The notes beneath the pieces were generated by a model that saw only the letters and a program-made list of their open reading frames with translations, ran no database searches and was not told the origin of the DNA. Both the position numbers and the translations under genes were made by a program. Shown piece by piece: positions 35,295 to 46,803 of a stretch of 64,000 bases of DNA. The stretch is from NCBI GenBank assembly GCA_977006965.1, contig OZ345382.1:310001-374000 (forward strand), read 5' to 3'. Within the stretch, counting starts at the first letter, position 1. The number at the start of each line of letters is the position of its first letter. This stretch comes from Phymatolithon calcareum. Taxonomy: Eukaryota > Rhodophyta > Florideophyceae > Hapalidiales.

Positions 35295-35760
35295 CTAAGT
35301 TTGATCTTCCGTCAATTTGCATTGAAAAATGAGCGGGCGAGATCGGAAGGAGCAAGGTAATGCTTGACCCGCGCGACTGAAAAGCGTCAGACATTTCCAA
35401 TCTCTGCGCCTTGAACATATATCATATTCTTCGTTGAATCTATAGCGAATAAAATGATCTATACATTCGCCTCTGTGGTTATTTGCGATCTTCTTGAGCC
35501 AAAAGATGACTTGGTCACCCGGTTCAAAAGACGTACTAGCGACTAATAGGACTTCGAGCTTGAGATCTCGAGGTATGCACATCTTATCCATGTTTTTCTG
35601 AATTTCGGAGCGTGCAGCTTTCGCCATTGATGCTAGTTCGCTGAGAGTATCTCCAATTTGGTGGTCTCAGATTAAGTGCCGACCAGGGGAATCTGTCCGA
35701 ATTCGAGAGCGAGCGGCAAATAAACATGAATTCTCTTCCCTCAGACTAGCAGCATGAACT
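35295..35760 (-). mobile_element. LTR retrotransposon integrase C-terminal remnant
   Basis: The minus-strand frame 35627-35295 reads AARSEIQKNMDKM, then FEPGDQVIFWLKKIANN and RYRFNEEYDI. This is the linker plus SH3-like C-terminal part of copia/gypsy integrases, where a 'PGDQVLVYREK...W.GPF.V' pattern is usual. Upstream on the same strand a broken frame contains FGQIPLVG, a frequent lead-in. Frame changes and stops mark it as dead. With the RT piece at 30584-31635 it likely belongs to one old copia-like element in minus orientation. Confidence 0.5.
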
Positions 35761-37608
35761 ACTGGTCGACGTATACCTTGCGACTGTCCTCAACATAGAA
35801 GGAAACACGATGATCAAAGTCGATTAAAGACTTTTTCTGCGATTAATTGATCATAATCACGTACATCTAGTCCTACTAGATCTTTCAAGTCAGTATTGAC
35901 GGTGTTAAAGCGCACGGAGATAGATCGAGCGCCAAAAACTGTGGCCCTCCGAAGTGATACTTGACCTAAGGAATTGAGGGATACATCGACGAAGCGGAAA
36001 AATCCTGGGTGTGGCGTACTTTTCGATTATGCTGTCCGTCAGCCTTAAGTAGGTAGTTCAGTTCGCGTTTGCGGATGGCGAATTTGCGAGGGCCATGGTC
36101 AATGCAAAATCCAAGGGGGAGTCAGTATATGCATTTTCGTTTGAAATGCGCCACGAAGATCTTAGTGAAGTTGATTGTTGCAGATTTCGCTTTGTACTAA
36201 GGGCGGCCTGTTCTGCGTTCGAAATACCAGTCGGTATATGCGAAGCAGATGTTGCGGTGGATTTCTTCGCGTACTGAAAAACCGAATGCGTATTCTGTTG
36301 GGACATGCGGTCGAAATCACATGGGCGGTGATATGTTCCTCGAGAACTTTGACTAAGGAGGTCCCGCAGGTTGATTTAGTTGAGCTGTCTCCAAAAGAGT
36401 CTTCAATTTCGCGCAAAGATTCTACGGTGAAGTGGAAGTGACCGTCTGATGATTCTTCATCCTCCCGAGAGTTGTATTTTGTCTGGAGGTTGACAACTCC
36501 TCCTCTATTCCGATAAAGAGGTCGCGAACGAAGTAGACATGTGAGTCGCCGCGGCGAAGGCGGCTGCGGTTGTGCGCTCGAATTAAAGTATGGGAGTTGA
36601 ACACACAGGCTTTTAAAATGGCTGCGGTCGGGTTTTCCCCTGGCGGAAAACCCAGGACGCCGCGAAGTTGCGATATTTATAGAGTCTAGCTATAAATCAA
36701 CGAAGATTCAGAGAGACAGAACTATCTCTTAGCAGTATGATAGTTGTATCAATGGAAGTTTGAGGAAGCTTTCGGAGGGGTCCCGTCTGATCAGCGTACA
36801 CGGGCAAAGATGTATCACGATCAATACTATCATAGCGCCATGTAAAGGGTATCATACTCGGATTTTAGCCTAATCTATTAAAAATCTAGAATGCTAAAGG
36901 AAAATGGAAGCAGTTGCGAAGGGCTAACAACGGAGCAATTTGGGGAAGGTCCCAAAATGCACTAATGGTGTGGTGGGTATGAACTGAGAGGCCAGCAGAG
37001 TAGTTTGATTAATTGTGAATCGCCTGTTGTAATTGGGGAATTGAGTGGGGAGATCTCATGATTATATATTTGTACAGCACAGGCAGCGTTTGGGAGTTGC
37101 TGAAAAGGTAAGACGCATAACACAAGAATACAGACAAGATAAACGTACCTTTACTTCGCTTTCCATCTGCTCCCGTCGGAGCGAGGTCAGTCAACCCGAG
37201 TTCAAGTCGGGAGGTTTCCGTGTCAACGGTCGCATGTTACGCTCCTTCGGGCACGCCGTATCGTCAGCACGATACCAATCTCAAGAAGCCGAAGTAGAAG
37301 TCACAGCTCGTCGGTCGCTTCTTCTTTCAATTCCTGGGTTGTTCGGTCTACCGTTTGGTGTTTCGTACAAGCTCTCATCGAGAGCACGAGCACACGGGCT
37401 GGACAATACAGTTGGAATTTTTTAATTTCAGAACGGGACACACGACAAATGGAGAGAAAAAAGAGTATTTTGGAGGGATGACACGTGTACGAGAGTTGCA
37501 AGTTGAGTCATCGCACATTTTAGATGATGGACGCCACAGAAATCATCTTCTCACACATGACCAGGCTTGCAGGGCTTTAAATATTTGAAGCAGGGGCTCA
37601 GACATCGA
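35761..37608. other. Gene-free DNA, possible 5' part of the retroelement
   Basis: Minus-strand frames at 36058-36306 and 36422-36604 could be protease/gag-side remnants by position, but no motif supports it. LTR boundaries were looked for and not found. Confidence 0.35.
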
Positions 37609-38258
37609 TTACAGCAGTGGAGCGCGAGAAGTCTTCGTGACTCTTCCAGCCTCGGCGAAGGGGAGGCGCATCGCTACTAAAGTCATGCGCTCGAACTTGG
37701 CGCGGATGACCGCTGTATTTCTGAAAGAACGCAGCAGCGGCAGTGTCTTCGTGAACTTCCGTATTAATTGAAGATATGGAGGGTGCCGGAAAATGCGAAC
37801 TTCGTTCGATAGCACATGGCTTTCGAAAGCCTCATGAAGAGCGATCCTAAACGCGTTGAGCTTGTATCGGTGGCTCCCAATATTTCGAATCGGAGCTAAA
37901 GTCCACTTGTAACCAATAACGTACTTATTAAGACTAGACTCTTGTGCTCATCAGACCAGAACCCGGGGGATTGCGAGCGAGACGTTAAAAGTGGTCCATG
38001 AATTTATTCAGACTCGTAGATTCGCTATGAATCTCGCGTTCGAAGCTTCAAGCTTTCACGAGAGGACTGTATTTGGAGCTGACAAATATCATTGCTGTAC
38101 TCTTGACGCATGAGCTCAGTATAGATTTGTATGATATATCCGCCAAAGAATTGTCCGAGATGAACATTCGAGCCGATCTTTCTAAGACATCGACAAAGTA
38201 CTCATCTTTTTTGAGAGCAAGCCGGTTCTGATGAGCACATGTGTCGTACTCGCGCAGA

Positions 38259-38688
38259 CCACCTGGTCAAGTGGTTAAACTGATCCGGGGGATGCGCATC
38301 TAATGTGGTCAAGAGAAGAATCCGGGTTCGAATCCCGGGGGTGCCTGGTTATCGCGAAGTGACCGACGCAGTTTTCTCCTACGGGTTTTTCCGTCGTCGA
38401 TACGGAGGGATTACAGTGCATCATACGTGTAAAGAAGATAAGGGAGCGGTAAAGAAAAAAGAGTCCAATCAATCTGGCCGTCCACGTGGACTCGCGGAAC
38501 GTAGAACCACCGCGCTTGCTCCGGGTGGAATCGAATCGTCGAGCGGTAGGCAGTGTAGAAGGAGTGCTCTCCTAATTACCTTGCAGAAATAACGATCTGC
38601 CGTAATCTAAGTAGAAGATAATTCGGAACAATAAAGCACTGCCTTGCAAAGCCCCACTTGGGAGCGAAGGCAAATTACATACATTACA
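38259..38688 (+). mobile_element. tRNA-derived SINE, 430 bp, with 12-bp target duplication
   Basis: The element is bounded by a perfect 12-bp direct repeat TACTCGCGCAGA (38247-38258 and 38689-38700). Its head is tRNA-like: an A-box-like TGGTCAAGTGG (38264-38274) and a perfect B box GGTTCGAATCC (38325-38335) inside a pairing T arm (CCGGG, loop TTCGAAT, CCCGG). The acceptor strands no longer pair. A 300-bp unrelated body follows, and the 3' end is a simple TACATACATTACA tail. This is the full anatomy of a SINE mobilised by a LINE. No second full copy is seen in the window. Confidence 0.85.
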
Positions 38689-39538
38689 TACTCGCGCAGA
38701 ATCAAGTAAATAGTCTGGGAGAGATCTCCCGTGAACGTTCTTTTTAAACGTCCTGAAGCACCTATGATGTCCTTTTTCTATCTTCATAGTCCATAGAACG
38801 TTCGAATGGATCGAAGCTGCCAAATTACCGCTGCCGGCCATCGTCGAGATGCCCGGGTTGGAGGTTGGAGCGCCAATGGTAAGGCGTACCTCCTTGTGGC
38901 CGCGGTTTCGGGTACGTGTGTTGGCACTCGGTGCGACGGCAACGTGAGCAAGGTTAGTGGTGAGAACATGGACGTGGTGACTGCGACCTTTGGAACCAGT
39001 ACCGGACAATCGCTTGGGTCAGTCTGTTCGCAAAGGTACTAGCTTCAGCAACAGGGGTTCCGAAGGGATAGTTTATGAAGAGTAATCGCGCAATCATATG
39101 CTTGTCGAAGATAGATCGGGTTTGACGGGCGTCTAAGCCGGGGATCTGGTAGAATCAGAAGACATTTTTGATCGCCCTGGTTCTCTCATAATCGGTGAGG
39201 GATACCTGCTCTGCGCATTCCTTGCGAATATTTGCAAAGCCGAAGAGCTCGGCGACAGACAAGAGAATCGTGAGCGGAAACAACGGCTTCTCGAATTTGT
39301 CGGTGACACAGATGGCTGATGAAGTGGGTAGAAATTCAGAAAGCGTTTCGAATACTTTATCGGGATTCGAAAGAGTGGCTGCCCTCGCGCTGTTGCTATT
39401 CGGGATCAGGAAAGTCTCGAGAAGGTTCTGAGCAGTTCCTATATAGAGCGTGAAGTGGTCGGGGTTTTTAACGCTCTCGATCTTCGTGTTGATATACCGC
39501 TGTGCGGCTTGAATTTTCGCAAGAGATATAATTAGGGC

Positions 39539-41018
39539 GGAGGGGAAATTGTAGGTTTTATTTTATAAGCCCTCAACGCCCGCGCACGCTGACACCAAAG
39601 CAGCTTCGCATTGCGCTGTACCCCTTCCAGGGAAGACTACAGCATATCGCCTCCATCATCACACCATCATCTCCTCCTGCATCTCGCTTTCTAGCATCAA
39701 TATTTGTCCATCGCTTGTTTCACTTCCTCTTCTGTTCTATCATTCATCTGTGGTTGTGTTAGGTTGAGTTGAAGGGTTTCCAGCAGTATCGCTGCTAGTT
39801 CGTCGTGGTTGTCGATATATGCCGAGGGTTTTCGCGAAGGAAGCGGCCAAAAAACCATTTGACTGCCCAAAGTCTGTATTTTCTCGACTTGATTTGGACT
39901 ACGGGTTTTGGATTGTCGCTCATATTCACGGCGATTTTGCGTTTTTTGGCCTTCTCCCTCTCGCTCCATGCCCGATAGATTCGCAGTTTCTCATCCTTGT
40001 AGGTGACCTTTCCTTCCACGTCCCTCTTCACTGGGACGTTCAATAGTTCGTGCTCTTGGAGGTATCGAATATCCCTCTGTGCCTGTGCTAATTCCTCATC
40101 CTTGCCCTCGTAGTTCTTGCTTCTCTCCAGGTTCCGTTTTGCATGCAGGAGTCGCAGCTCAAAGTGTTCTCCTAATATCTTGCGTCTCAGCTCTGGTGGT
40201 GTAATTCTGCAAAGCGTTCGCATTCGATCATTATTCCTCTTAGCAAAATGGCCAAACATTAGGGAGTAGAACAGTCCGTCTACCTGATCCACATGCGCTT
40301 GAATGGACTTCGACCACGGCGTTAGGTGCAGTGCATATTCCCATCGACATTGGTGCAGGGCCTTATAAATGGATATGCATTTTGTTGTCGTCAGTCCTTT
40401 AGATGTAACGCCAATATACCGCAGGGCGAGGAGTATACCTTTCGCTTTGGAAAGGCGTTTCAGGGTGGTGTGGTCGTTTACGCCTGTATTGTCGATCGTT
40501 GTACCGAGGTATTCCAGTCGGCGGGTTTCTTGGAGCTCGGACCCCGCAAGACTGAATTTTCGCTGGAACAGGCCCGGGTATATTAGAACTTCGGGTTTTC
40601 CTTTTTTGATATTCCACGACATGCCATTTTCTCTTGCCCAGCTTGTCGGCGCATCTAGCAGCCACTGCATGCCATCCGAGTTTTTAGCTTGTAGCTGTAC
40701 ATCATCTGCGAACAGGATTGCTGAGTAAGTTGATAAGCGGGGTGACACTCCCGCGACTTTGAAGACGAAGGTGTCCATGAACATGCTGTGCGCAATTAGG
40801 AGTAGTCCGACAATTTGCAGTCGTGCATATATCTTGACAATGGCAAAGATCAGTCCTATGAATCCGGATTGTTACCAAATGGCAAAACAGTTCCTCTTGC
40901 CGTCGGTGGTTCACATCATCGCACGGCTGGTCCGACGACGTGGTAAGGTGAGGACGGTGATCGAGGTATCAGGCGCAGACCGGATTTGTGAGAATGGACT
41001 TGAGCAGAGATTCAGGCG
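39539..41018 (-). mobile_element. LINE (non-LTR retrotransposon), 5'-truncated, copy a
   Basis: A 1480-bp minus-strand insertion. It encodes the C-terminal half of a reverse transcriptase: YSAILFADDVQLQA holds the FADD catalytic box, followed by thumb-like sequence with RRLEYLGTTID and a basic C-terminal region ending near KYRLWAVKWFFGRFLREN. The long frame ends at 39795. Comparison with copy b shows a frameshift near 39820; the original C-terminus continues in the next frame to 39697 (RTEEEVKQAMDKY then stop). Upstream of 40784 the frame stays open only to a TAA near 40875, so the endonuclease and RT N-terminal parts are gone or decayed. The 3' end (AATAAAACCTACAATTT in minus sense) matches copies b and c. 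Short target repeats AGGGC lie at 39534-39538 and 41019-41023. Confidence 0.82.
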
Positions 41019-41251
41019 AGGGCCAGGGAGTTAGACATAGTGTACTTGGTGTCGCACATTCTGTCAAAGAGAGGAAGGGGAAGCAAGTTTTTACCAAAAA
41101 AGTTCTCCGGCCTTTAGAGCCGGCGGCTCTAACCCATGTAAGCACCGGAGAGTAGCGCATATGAGCGAAAGGCTTGGCTACTCCGATGGACTACTGGAAG
41201 CACATTTTCTCTATGGCTTTCAAATGCTCCGCTCTTTCATAATGCGCTTTC

Positions 41252-43178
41252 CAAGTGTCTATTTGACAGACCCCCTCAACTGAGGAGCGATTTAAAAGCT
41301 CATAATATCTATAAAACGAATGCGAAGCAGCTCACTCGCGCCATATTAGCTAGTCATCCGTACGGGGAGTGTCGCAACTTATACCTTATAGGTGTTTCGT
41401 TCTGTGGTAGGAAAGAAAACGTGTTGTCCACTCACATGAATCAGACCTGCGGCACGGCAAGAAAAAGTTCGACAGCGACTAGTTCGTGGATCCGTAAATG
41501 CCAAGGAATTGAACGAGGCCAGTAGAGAGAATGTTGCAGACTAGATGGAGGCATTTCCAAGTTCTTATATTAGATTGGTACGGTTCAGGAAGTAAATGAT
41601 GAGGGCATCAATGGTCGGGCACGCACGACACTACGCGTACAAATAGTTCGAATTCAGCATCCGTTAAGAAGACCAATTTCGACCGTAAAGGTAGTTAATG
41701 TCAAGGCATAATTGCCTGTTAAAGATGCGTCAGCGCGCTCGGCAGCATGACCCGAGCCCAAGACGGCAAAGCGCGGTGATGCCGACGCTGGCGTACAGTA
41801 CTAGACATCGCCAATCTTCATCAGAAAAAGCCAATTTTCCAGCCCCATTCGCAACCGAAATCTAATCTATAGACCAGCCAAGCTGTAATGCGCTTAGCAG
41901 AAGCACTGAACGCACCTTTTGGGCTCTCTCGGCTACGCCCTGTGAAGTTCTTTCGACCAAGAATTGCAAGATGAACTTGATGCCATCTCGCTTGACCGTG
42001 AGTCGAGGTCTGCTGCCCATGGCATACGATGGTTCGAGCGCCAACTTCAATGTCCAATTGGGGCTGAGGTTCCCCATTATTTCTAGAGAGTTTGCACTCT
42101 AAACTGTAACGCCTCACGGCGCGTCAGTGTGAAGGAAAAGATGGAAACGATGGTAACGTTGGGAACAGGAGAGATTGAGAGGCTTACCAAAGGTACTAGT
42201 AAACCGTGGCCCAATCAAGGTGCTGATTTTTGCATATCTTGTGTTAGCAGAACACTGGGGTCTTCCTCCTGCTTTGCTACATTGCTAATCGAGCTGATTA
42301 CTACTTAAGCACAATAAAGGAAGCGCCATCGGAAACGAGCAACAGCATTGCGACCTAGCCTCTCAATCTCTCTTGTTCCCAACGTTACCATCGTTCCCAC
42401 CTTTTCCTTCACCCTGACACGCAGTGAGGCGTTACAAAACGGAGATGTTGGTGTGAATACCTCGACAGTTATGGAGAGGCAACCGTACAGTCGTGTGCGC
42501 TGGTTCCAGCTTAAGGACGCACCTTCTCGTGATGCACTTGCCGTCACCCAGATTCAAGAATGCGATATATACTGTTTTTCCTGTGCTCAAAACGATACGC
42601 TCAGTTAGTGCCGCGAAGAGAGTTGACATTTGGAGATGATGTCCGGACTCAGTATCAGTTGTTTCGAGCGAAAACTTTTGTTGCTGTATATTGCGTGGTT
42701 GATACTTCGTTTCTATTCTCTGGTGCTTATCCAGAGCCTCAGGAGCACATGAGCAGCGAAGAAAATAGATTATCTTCGCTGCGTCATATACGAAGTGCTA
42801 ACCAAGCAACTCATCGAAAACTCAATGAACTCCTGTACTAATCGTCGAAGTTCAGTCAATTCAGATTGTACAATTACGTTCACGAAGAAAAAATTAAGAC
42901 TTCGAATTTGATGATGACTTCTTTTGCTGTGCAAGTTAGCTGCACAGTTTGTAAAGTCAGTAAAACAGTTCTGGTGTGCAAATCATGTTCTAAGCTTTAT
43001 AGTGTCGTAACATGCATCTGTCGCATTTCATCTGGTTCAGACTGTTCTGCGAAACATGTTGTTGCTCTCCACGAGGTTGACGCCTTTGGCGAACCCGATA
43101 ATGGATAGCTTTCATTTGCTAAAATTATATGAATCTCATTGCCTTACTTGAGGGAAAAAACCTGTCAAACAGACACTT
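41252..43178 (+). mobile_element. Palindrome-ended element, copy C (contains a nested MITE)
   Basis: The head reads AAGTGTCTATTTG, then CCCCCTCAACTGAGGAGCG (one mismatch in the palindrome), then GATTTAAAAGC, matching the head of copy B. The tail block at about 42905-43150 (TTTGATGATGACTTCTTTTGC, then ACTTGAGGGAAAAAACC) matches the tails of A and B, ending with a decayed CAGACACTTG. A 332-bp MITE (42105-42436) sits inside. Little of the internal coding-like part seen in B survives here. Confidence 0.62.
42105..42436. mobile_element. MITE with about 80-bp terminal inverted repeats
   Basis: The left end (TGTAACGCCTCAC onward, about 42105-42187) and right end (about 42352-42436, ending GTGAGGCGTTACA) are long reverse complements with few mismatches; both include the core GGAACAGGAGAGATTGAGAG or its complement. 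AAAC flanks both sides (42101-42104 and 42437-42440), a candidate 4-bp target duplication. No coding capacity. A partial copy lies at 10561-10810. The superfamily is not assigned. Confidence 0.8.
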
Positions 43179-43357
43179 GTGTCAAACGCTCATGCAACTG
43201 ATTCTCTTCCTTTTCAAAGGGAAATAATCAAAAGCTTTTGAAATCGAATAAAGCTTGGATGTTTGCTTTCTTTATTGCACAAAGATCGCTCACGTAAAAG
43301 GTAAATGTCTGAAGCCGTTTGAAAACATCTTCTCATTGTTCAGGTATTTGAGTGCGT

Positions 43358-45312
43358 CTAGTGTCTATGTGCCGGAAATTTACCCTCAATTGAGGGAACG
43401 AGAATTATTTAATTTTTTGCTCATGAAAGTTACTCGCTATCAAGCGCATCAATAACGCCAAGGTCATAGACTCTTCAGCATGCTTAGTGAAGCAGTTCCT
43501 AACAGTAGAAATGTCGCTAATGTATAATGTGGCACTATCAAGCGTATTGCATTGTGAGAACACAATGGTGGAGGTCTTGCATTTTCAAACTCTGCAGTTG
43601 TTTTGCACAACAAAAGTAGTCATCATGACCTCTGGAGCCATCCTTTTCTTAGGGGTAACGTGGCGTCCAACACTGCTCTCGAATGCAAATGTACTCTCTG
43701 GCGCGACTGAACGTCGACAAGTAATGCGCGTGTCAAATGCACTCGATGAGTTGCTCGCGCGGCACTGCACAGAACGTTCTCTGCGTCATGTGCTGCTAAC
43801 ATTCTGCATGGTCACCATAGAAAAACAGCCAGCTTACAAGCTATAAAATCGCCAGAAGAGTTAGATGGCCCCTATGAACTGTATATTGGCCCACTTGTTG
43901 AATCTCTGCAGAGTCAGCACTCACCAAGTATGAATCCACACATGCAATGCGCCTTATACCGGCATACGCGGCCACAAGACAGCACAGAACTGCGATTCTT
44001 TGGGCCATCTCGCCTTCAAAAACTCTTTGACACAGTGTGCTTTCTGTGGTCATTCGTGGGATCGACAAAATCTTGACCGAGGTGACCAGCGGTACTGCGC
44101 AGAGTATATGTCGCCTAATTCACTTGATTGCACTCTGAATGAAATCAACCGGAGGTATTCGACCACCGGCATCCCTGTTTTGGAAGAAGAAGGGCCGGGG
44201 AAATACTTCTTGGGCCTGGTAGACTTCCAGAAAGCGCTCTCAGCGCCGAACTCAACTCTTGCATGAGGACGAGTATTTCGGAAAACTTAATAGGCTCTGT
44301 CACTGCAGTCTCTTTTCGCCCCTTTCTTCTCAGCTTAGCGGACGTCTAAGCAGCAAGTTTTCGCAGGTAACTTGGGGAAACATCGTCACCACGCAATCGT
44401 ACTTCGAATGAAGTCCAATACCACAATTCTCAGATAAGAAGTCTCCGTTTAGAGTGCGAAGTTTCCGCAACTGAGAGTAAAATCGTCCCTAAAACGGACA
44501 TAGATTTTCCGCTTGTTCCTTGGCACCCAATGAGCGCACGTATTCGGCTCGCGGTCGGGCGTGATGACATCAAGTTCCCGATGCGATGTTTGGTCTCAAG
44601 GGCCCTGTAAGTCTTAGGCGAGAGTGCTCGGAAGAGGGCTTTTAGAGCTTCTGAAGGTTGTATCGAAGCTTGCGTGCCCTTCTGGGAAGCATGTGATGGC
44701 GACTGTAGACGATAAACAGGCGTTTCGCGATGAAGATTGGGAAGGATGAACACTGTAAGCAGGCCTGGGCGGTACCGCGCTTTGCCGGTGTTGGCTCGGT
44801 TCAAGCTGCTCAGTGTCTGGAATGTCATCGTCAGCGTTTTCTGCCTTGACGTTGACAATGTGGACTGTCTTAATCTTAGTCTTCTTCAATGGATGACGAA
44901 TCAGAATCCATTTCACGTGATGTGACATGCTCGCTCGACCATTGATTTTTTCCCCGAGTACATTCTGAACCATACTACTCACTTTTTTGACTTCTAAATG
45001 GCTCCGTATAGTCTGGAGCACTCTGCAAGACCGCTTACGGATGCTGCCTTGGTGTGTACTGATGTACCGACCGCGCGCGGCCGGTGTTTTTCTCCTGGAA
45101 TGGAAGGTCTGGTACTTCTGAGTGACCAACATATTTTCGTTGCCAGCGCCGAACGAAGCGAATTTAAGGTAGTAGTGTGAATACTCCTCGCACAGAACAT
45201 GAGCCAGGCTTTACGAATATGGCGTCAGCGATCTGTTTCGAATTTGCTTTATGGATTTTTTCGAGCTTTCAAATCGCCCCTCAATTGAGGGGGTTCGGCA
45301 CATAGACACTAG
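43358..45312 (-). mobile_element. Palindrome-ended element, copy B (best preserved ends)
   Basis: A 1955-bp copy in minus orientation. The two outer ends are inverted repeats: CTAGTGTCTATGTGCCG at 43358 and its complement ending at 45312. Just inside each is the palindrome CCCTCAATTGAGGG (43383-43396 and within 45277-45292). TA dinucleotides next to GTGTCTATG at both ends could be a TA target duplication. The minus-strand frame 45132-44614 (172 codons) begins LVTQKYQTFHSRRKT and matches the broken frame in copy A; a second frame 44858-44430 probably continues it after a frameshift. The protein is not recognised and could be the element's own product. Confidence 0.7.
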
Positions 45313-46803
45313 TGGCTTCTCTCTCGGCATAATCCCTCTATATTATCGGACACGTGGAATGGTGTGCAAAAACCAAAACGGATTCAAAATTTCCGAGCAA
45401 AGTTCATTTTGCCCACGAGGTCCTGATGGAATCTCGTGGTCTAGCCGCACTGCGTAGCTTGTTAGATTTTATGAGCTTCTCATAGACCTCTTAAGAAGAG
45501 AGCACTTGCTGGGTGTCCTTTTCCCCGTCCGGAACGGTATGCCCAACTCTGCTGGTTACTTTGAATGCTGTTAAGGGATGTTCGATCAATATTCCAAGCT
45601 AAGGTTATAGCTTGGGAATGTCAAACAAGCCCTAAAAGTACTTTTACGAAGGCGACGGCTTTGAGGGTCCAAATTTCGCAATGATTTTTGCTTGCTATAA
45701 AGAAAGGCTGTAAGGCACGACTGTCAACTAAATTGCCTTTACATGTACGTGATGTGCTGGAGATTTCAAGAAGATATTTTAATCCAAGCGAGCAAGAATC
45801 ATTCGATATGACTTCATACAGCCTCGTACAATACACTGTTCTGGAATTAAGAGCTAAATTCCCTCCCACTGACAGAGAGTGGAGACGCCTCAATAGCATG
45901 GCACCATAATGACTCGCACGCACATGAAAATGTTTGGACAGACCCGCTTGTGTAACTTGTGTTACTTTAGACGTAAGGAGGACAGAAGAAGTATAAGCCA
46001 GCTCGAGCAAAGACTATTTTGTCGTGCGAAGGGTGCATGCAATCGATATTCAACAAGTGTTTCCAACATGTGACACTCTTATGCACTTATGCGAATGACA
46101 AGTCAAGCGAGCCAGGAGCGTGAGGCCAAAACGATTTTGACAACTAATGCTCTTGGGCACGGGCGTAATATAGTACTTCGGAGGAGGACAAGACAAGCTA
46201 ATCGATCAAGTCAGGACGTAGATGGAAACTTTGCAGTCATTGCATGCGCCGCTGAGTTCACAGTACAGTAGTCCATTTGAACGATCTCAAATTCATTTTT
46301 CCTGTTCCTGAAGTAAAAAAGAATTTCTATCCGGCTGTTTCATTTACACCATCATGATGTGCATGGTATTGTCCCCCATGGAACACAGGCCTCATCTCAG
46401 ACACTCCAGAAGGAACAGAATTGAGTTTGTAAGCTACTCTAGCTGTAGGGATCCACATCCTTGATATAGGGTAGATCATCATAGGTCCACACATGTCCCT
46501 GGTCCAGGGGCACACATGTTATGGCCTAGTGGTCTCTACACTAGCAGTAGGAGATTAAGCGCATCTCCCTTACAGTCTCAAGAGTGTTGCTGAGGGCCTT
46601 AAATAAATTCTCTATTCAAAAAACAGGACCCATCATGAGTCCTGTGTATCGTGGGGGATGATCACCACATATATATACATACAGCTGTATGGTACACAAG
46701 TGCCATGTTTTGGGAATAAAGCATGTTTTTAGATACACGAGCAAACACAAGCTTCTTGTGGCTGAAAAGCCCTGAATGAAATGAAAGGCAATGCTGCTAA
46801 GGG
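45313..46803. other. Gene-free DNA
   Basis: No supported gene. Short frames without family features. A weak A-box-like string GGCCTAGTGG near 46525 lacks a B box. Confidence 0.4.

Larger units (their letters stand above)
37609..41059 (-). pseudogene. Broken gene of unknown family, interrupted by a SINE and a LINE
   Basis: Coding-like minus-strand sequence occurs in pieces: a possible N-terminus from the ATG at 41059 (MCDTKYTMSNSLAL), the main part 39533-38954 with one in-frame TGA (39155-39157), a continuation in another frame to 38701, a piece beyond the SINE at about 38246-38060 (contains DEYFVDVLERSARMF), and a C-terminal piece about 37950-37609 ending at a TAA. The LINE at 39539-41018 splits the N-terminal codons: joining the two sides at the shared AGGGC (41019-41023 and 39534-39538) keeps the frame open across the join. 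The SINE at 38259-38688 lies further down the same gene. Frameshifts and the stop mean it is dead even without the insertions. About 1.5 kb of coding sequence remains. I recognise no domain. Confidence 0.55.

Noticed and set aside
37140-37225. T-arm-like CCCGAGTTCAAGTCGGG
   Set aside because: A pairing T arm is present but no D or anticodon arm fits upstream, so no tRNA.
46515-46610. Possible tRNA/SINE start with GGCCTAGTGG
   Set aside because: No B box at the right distance and no stems.
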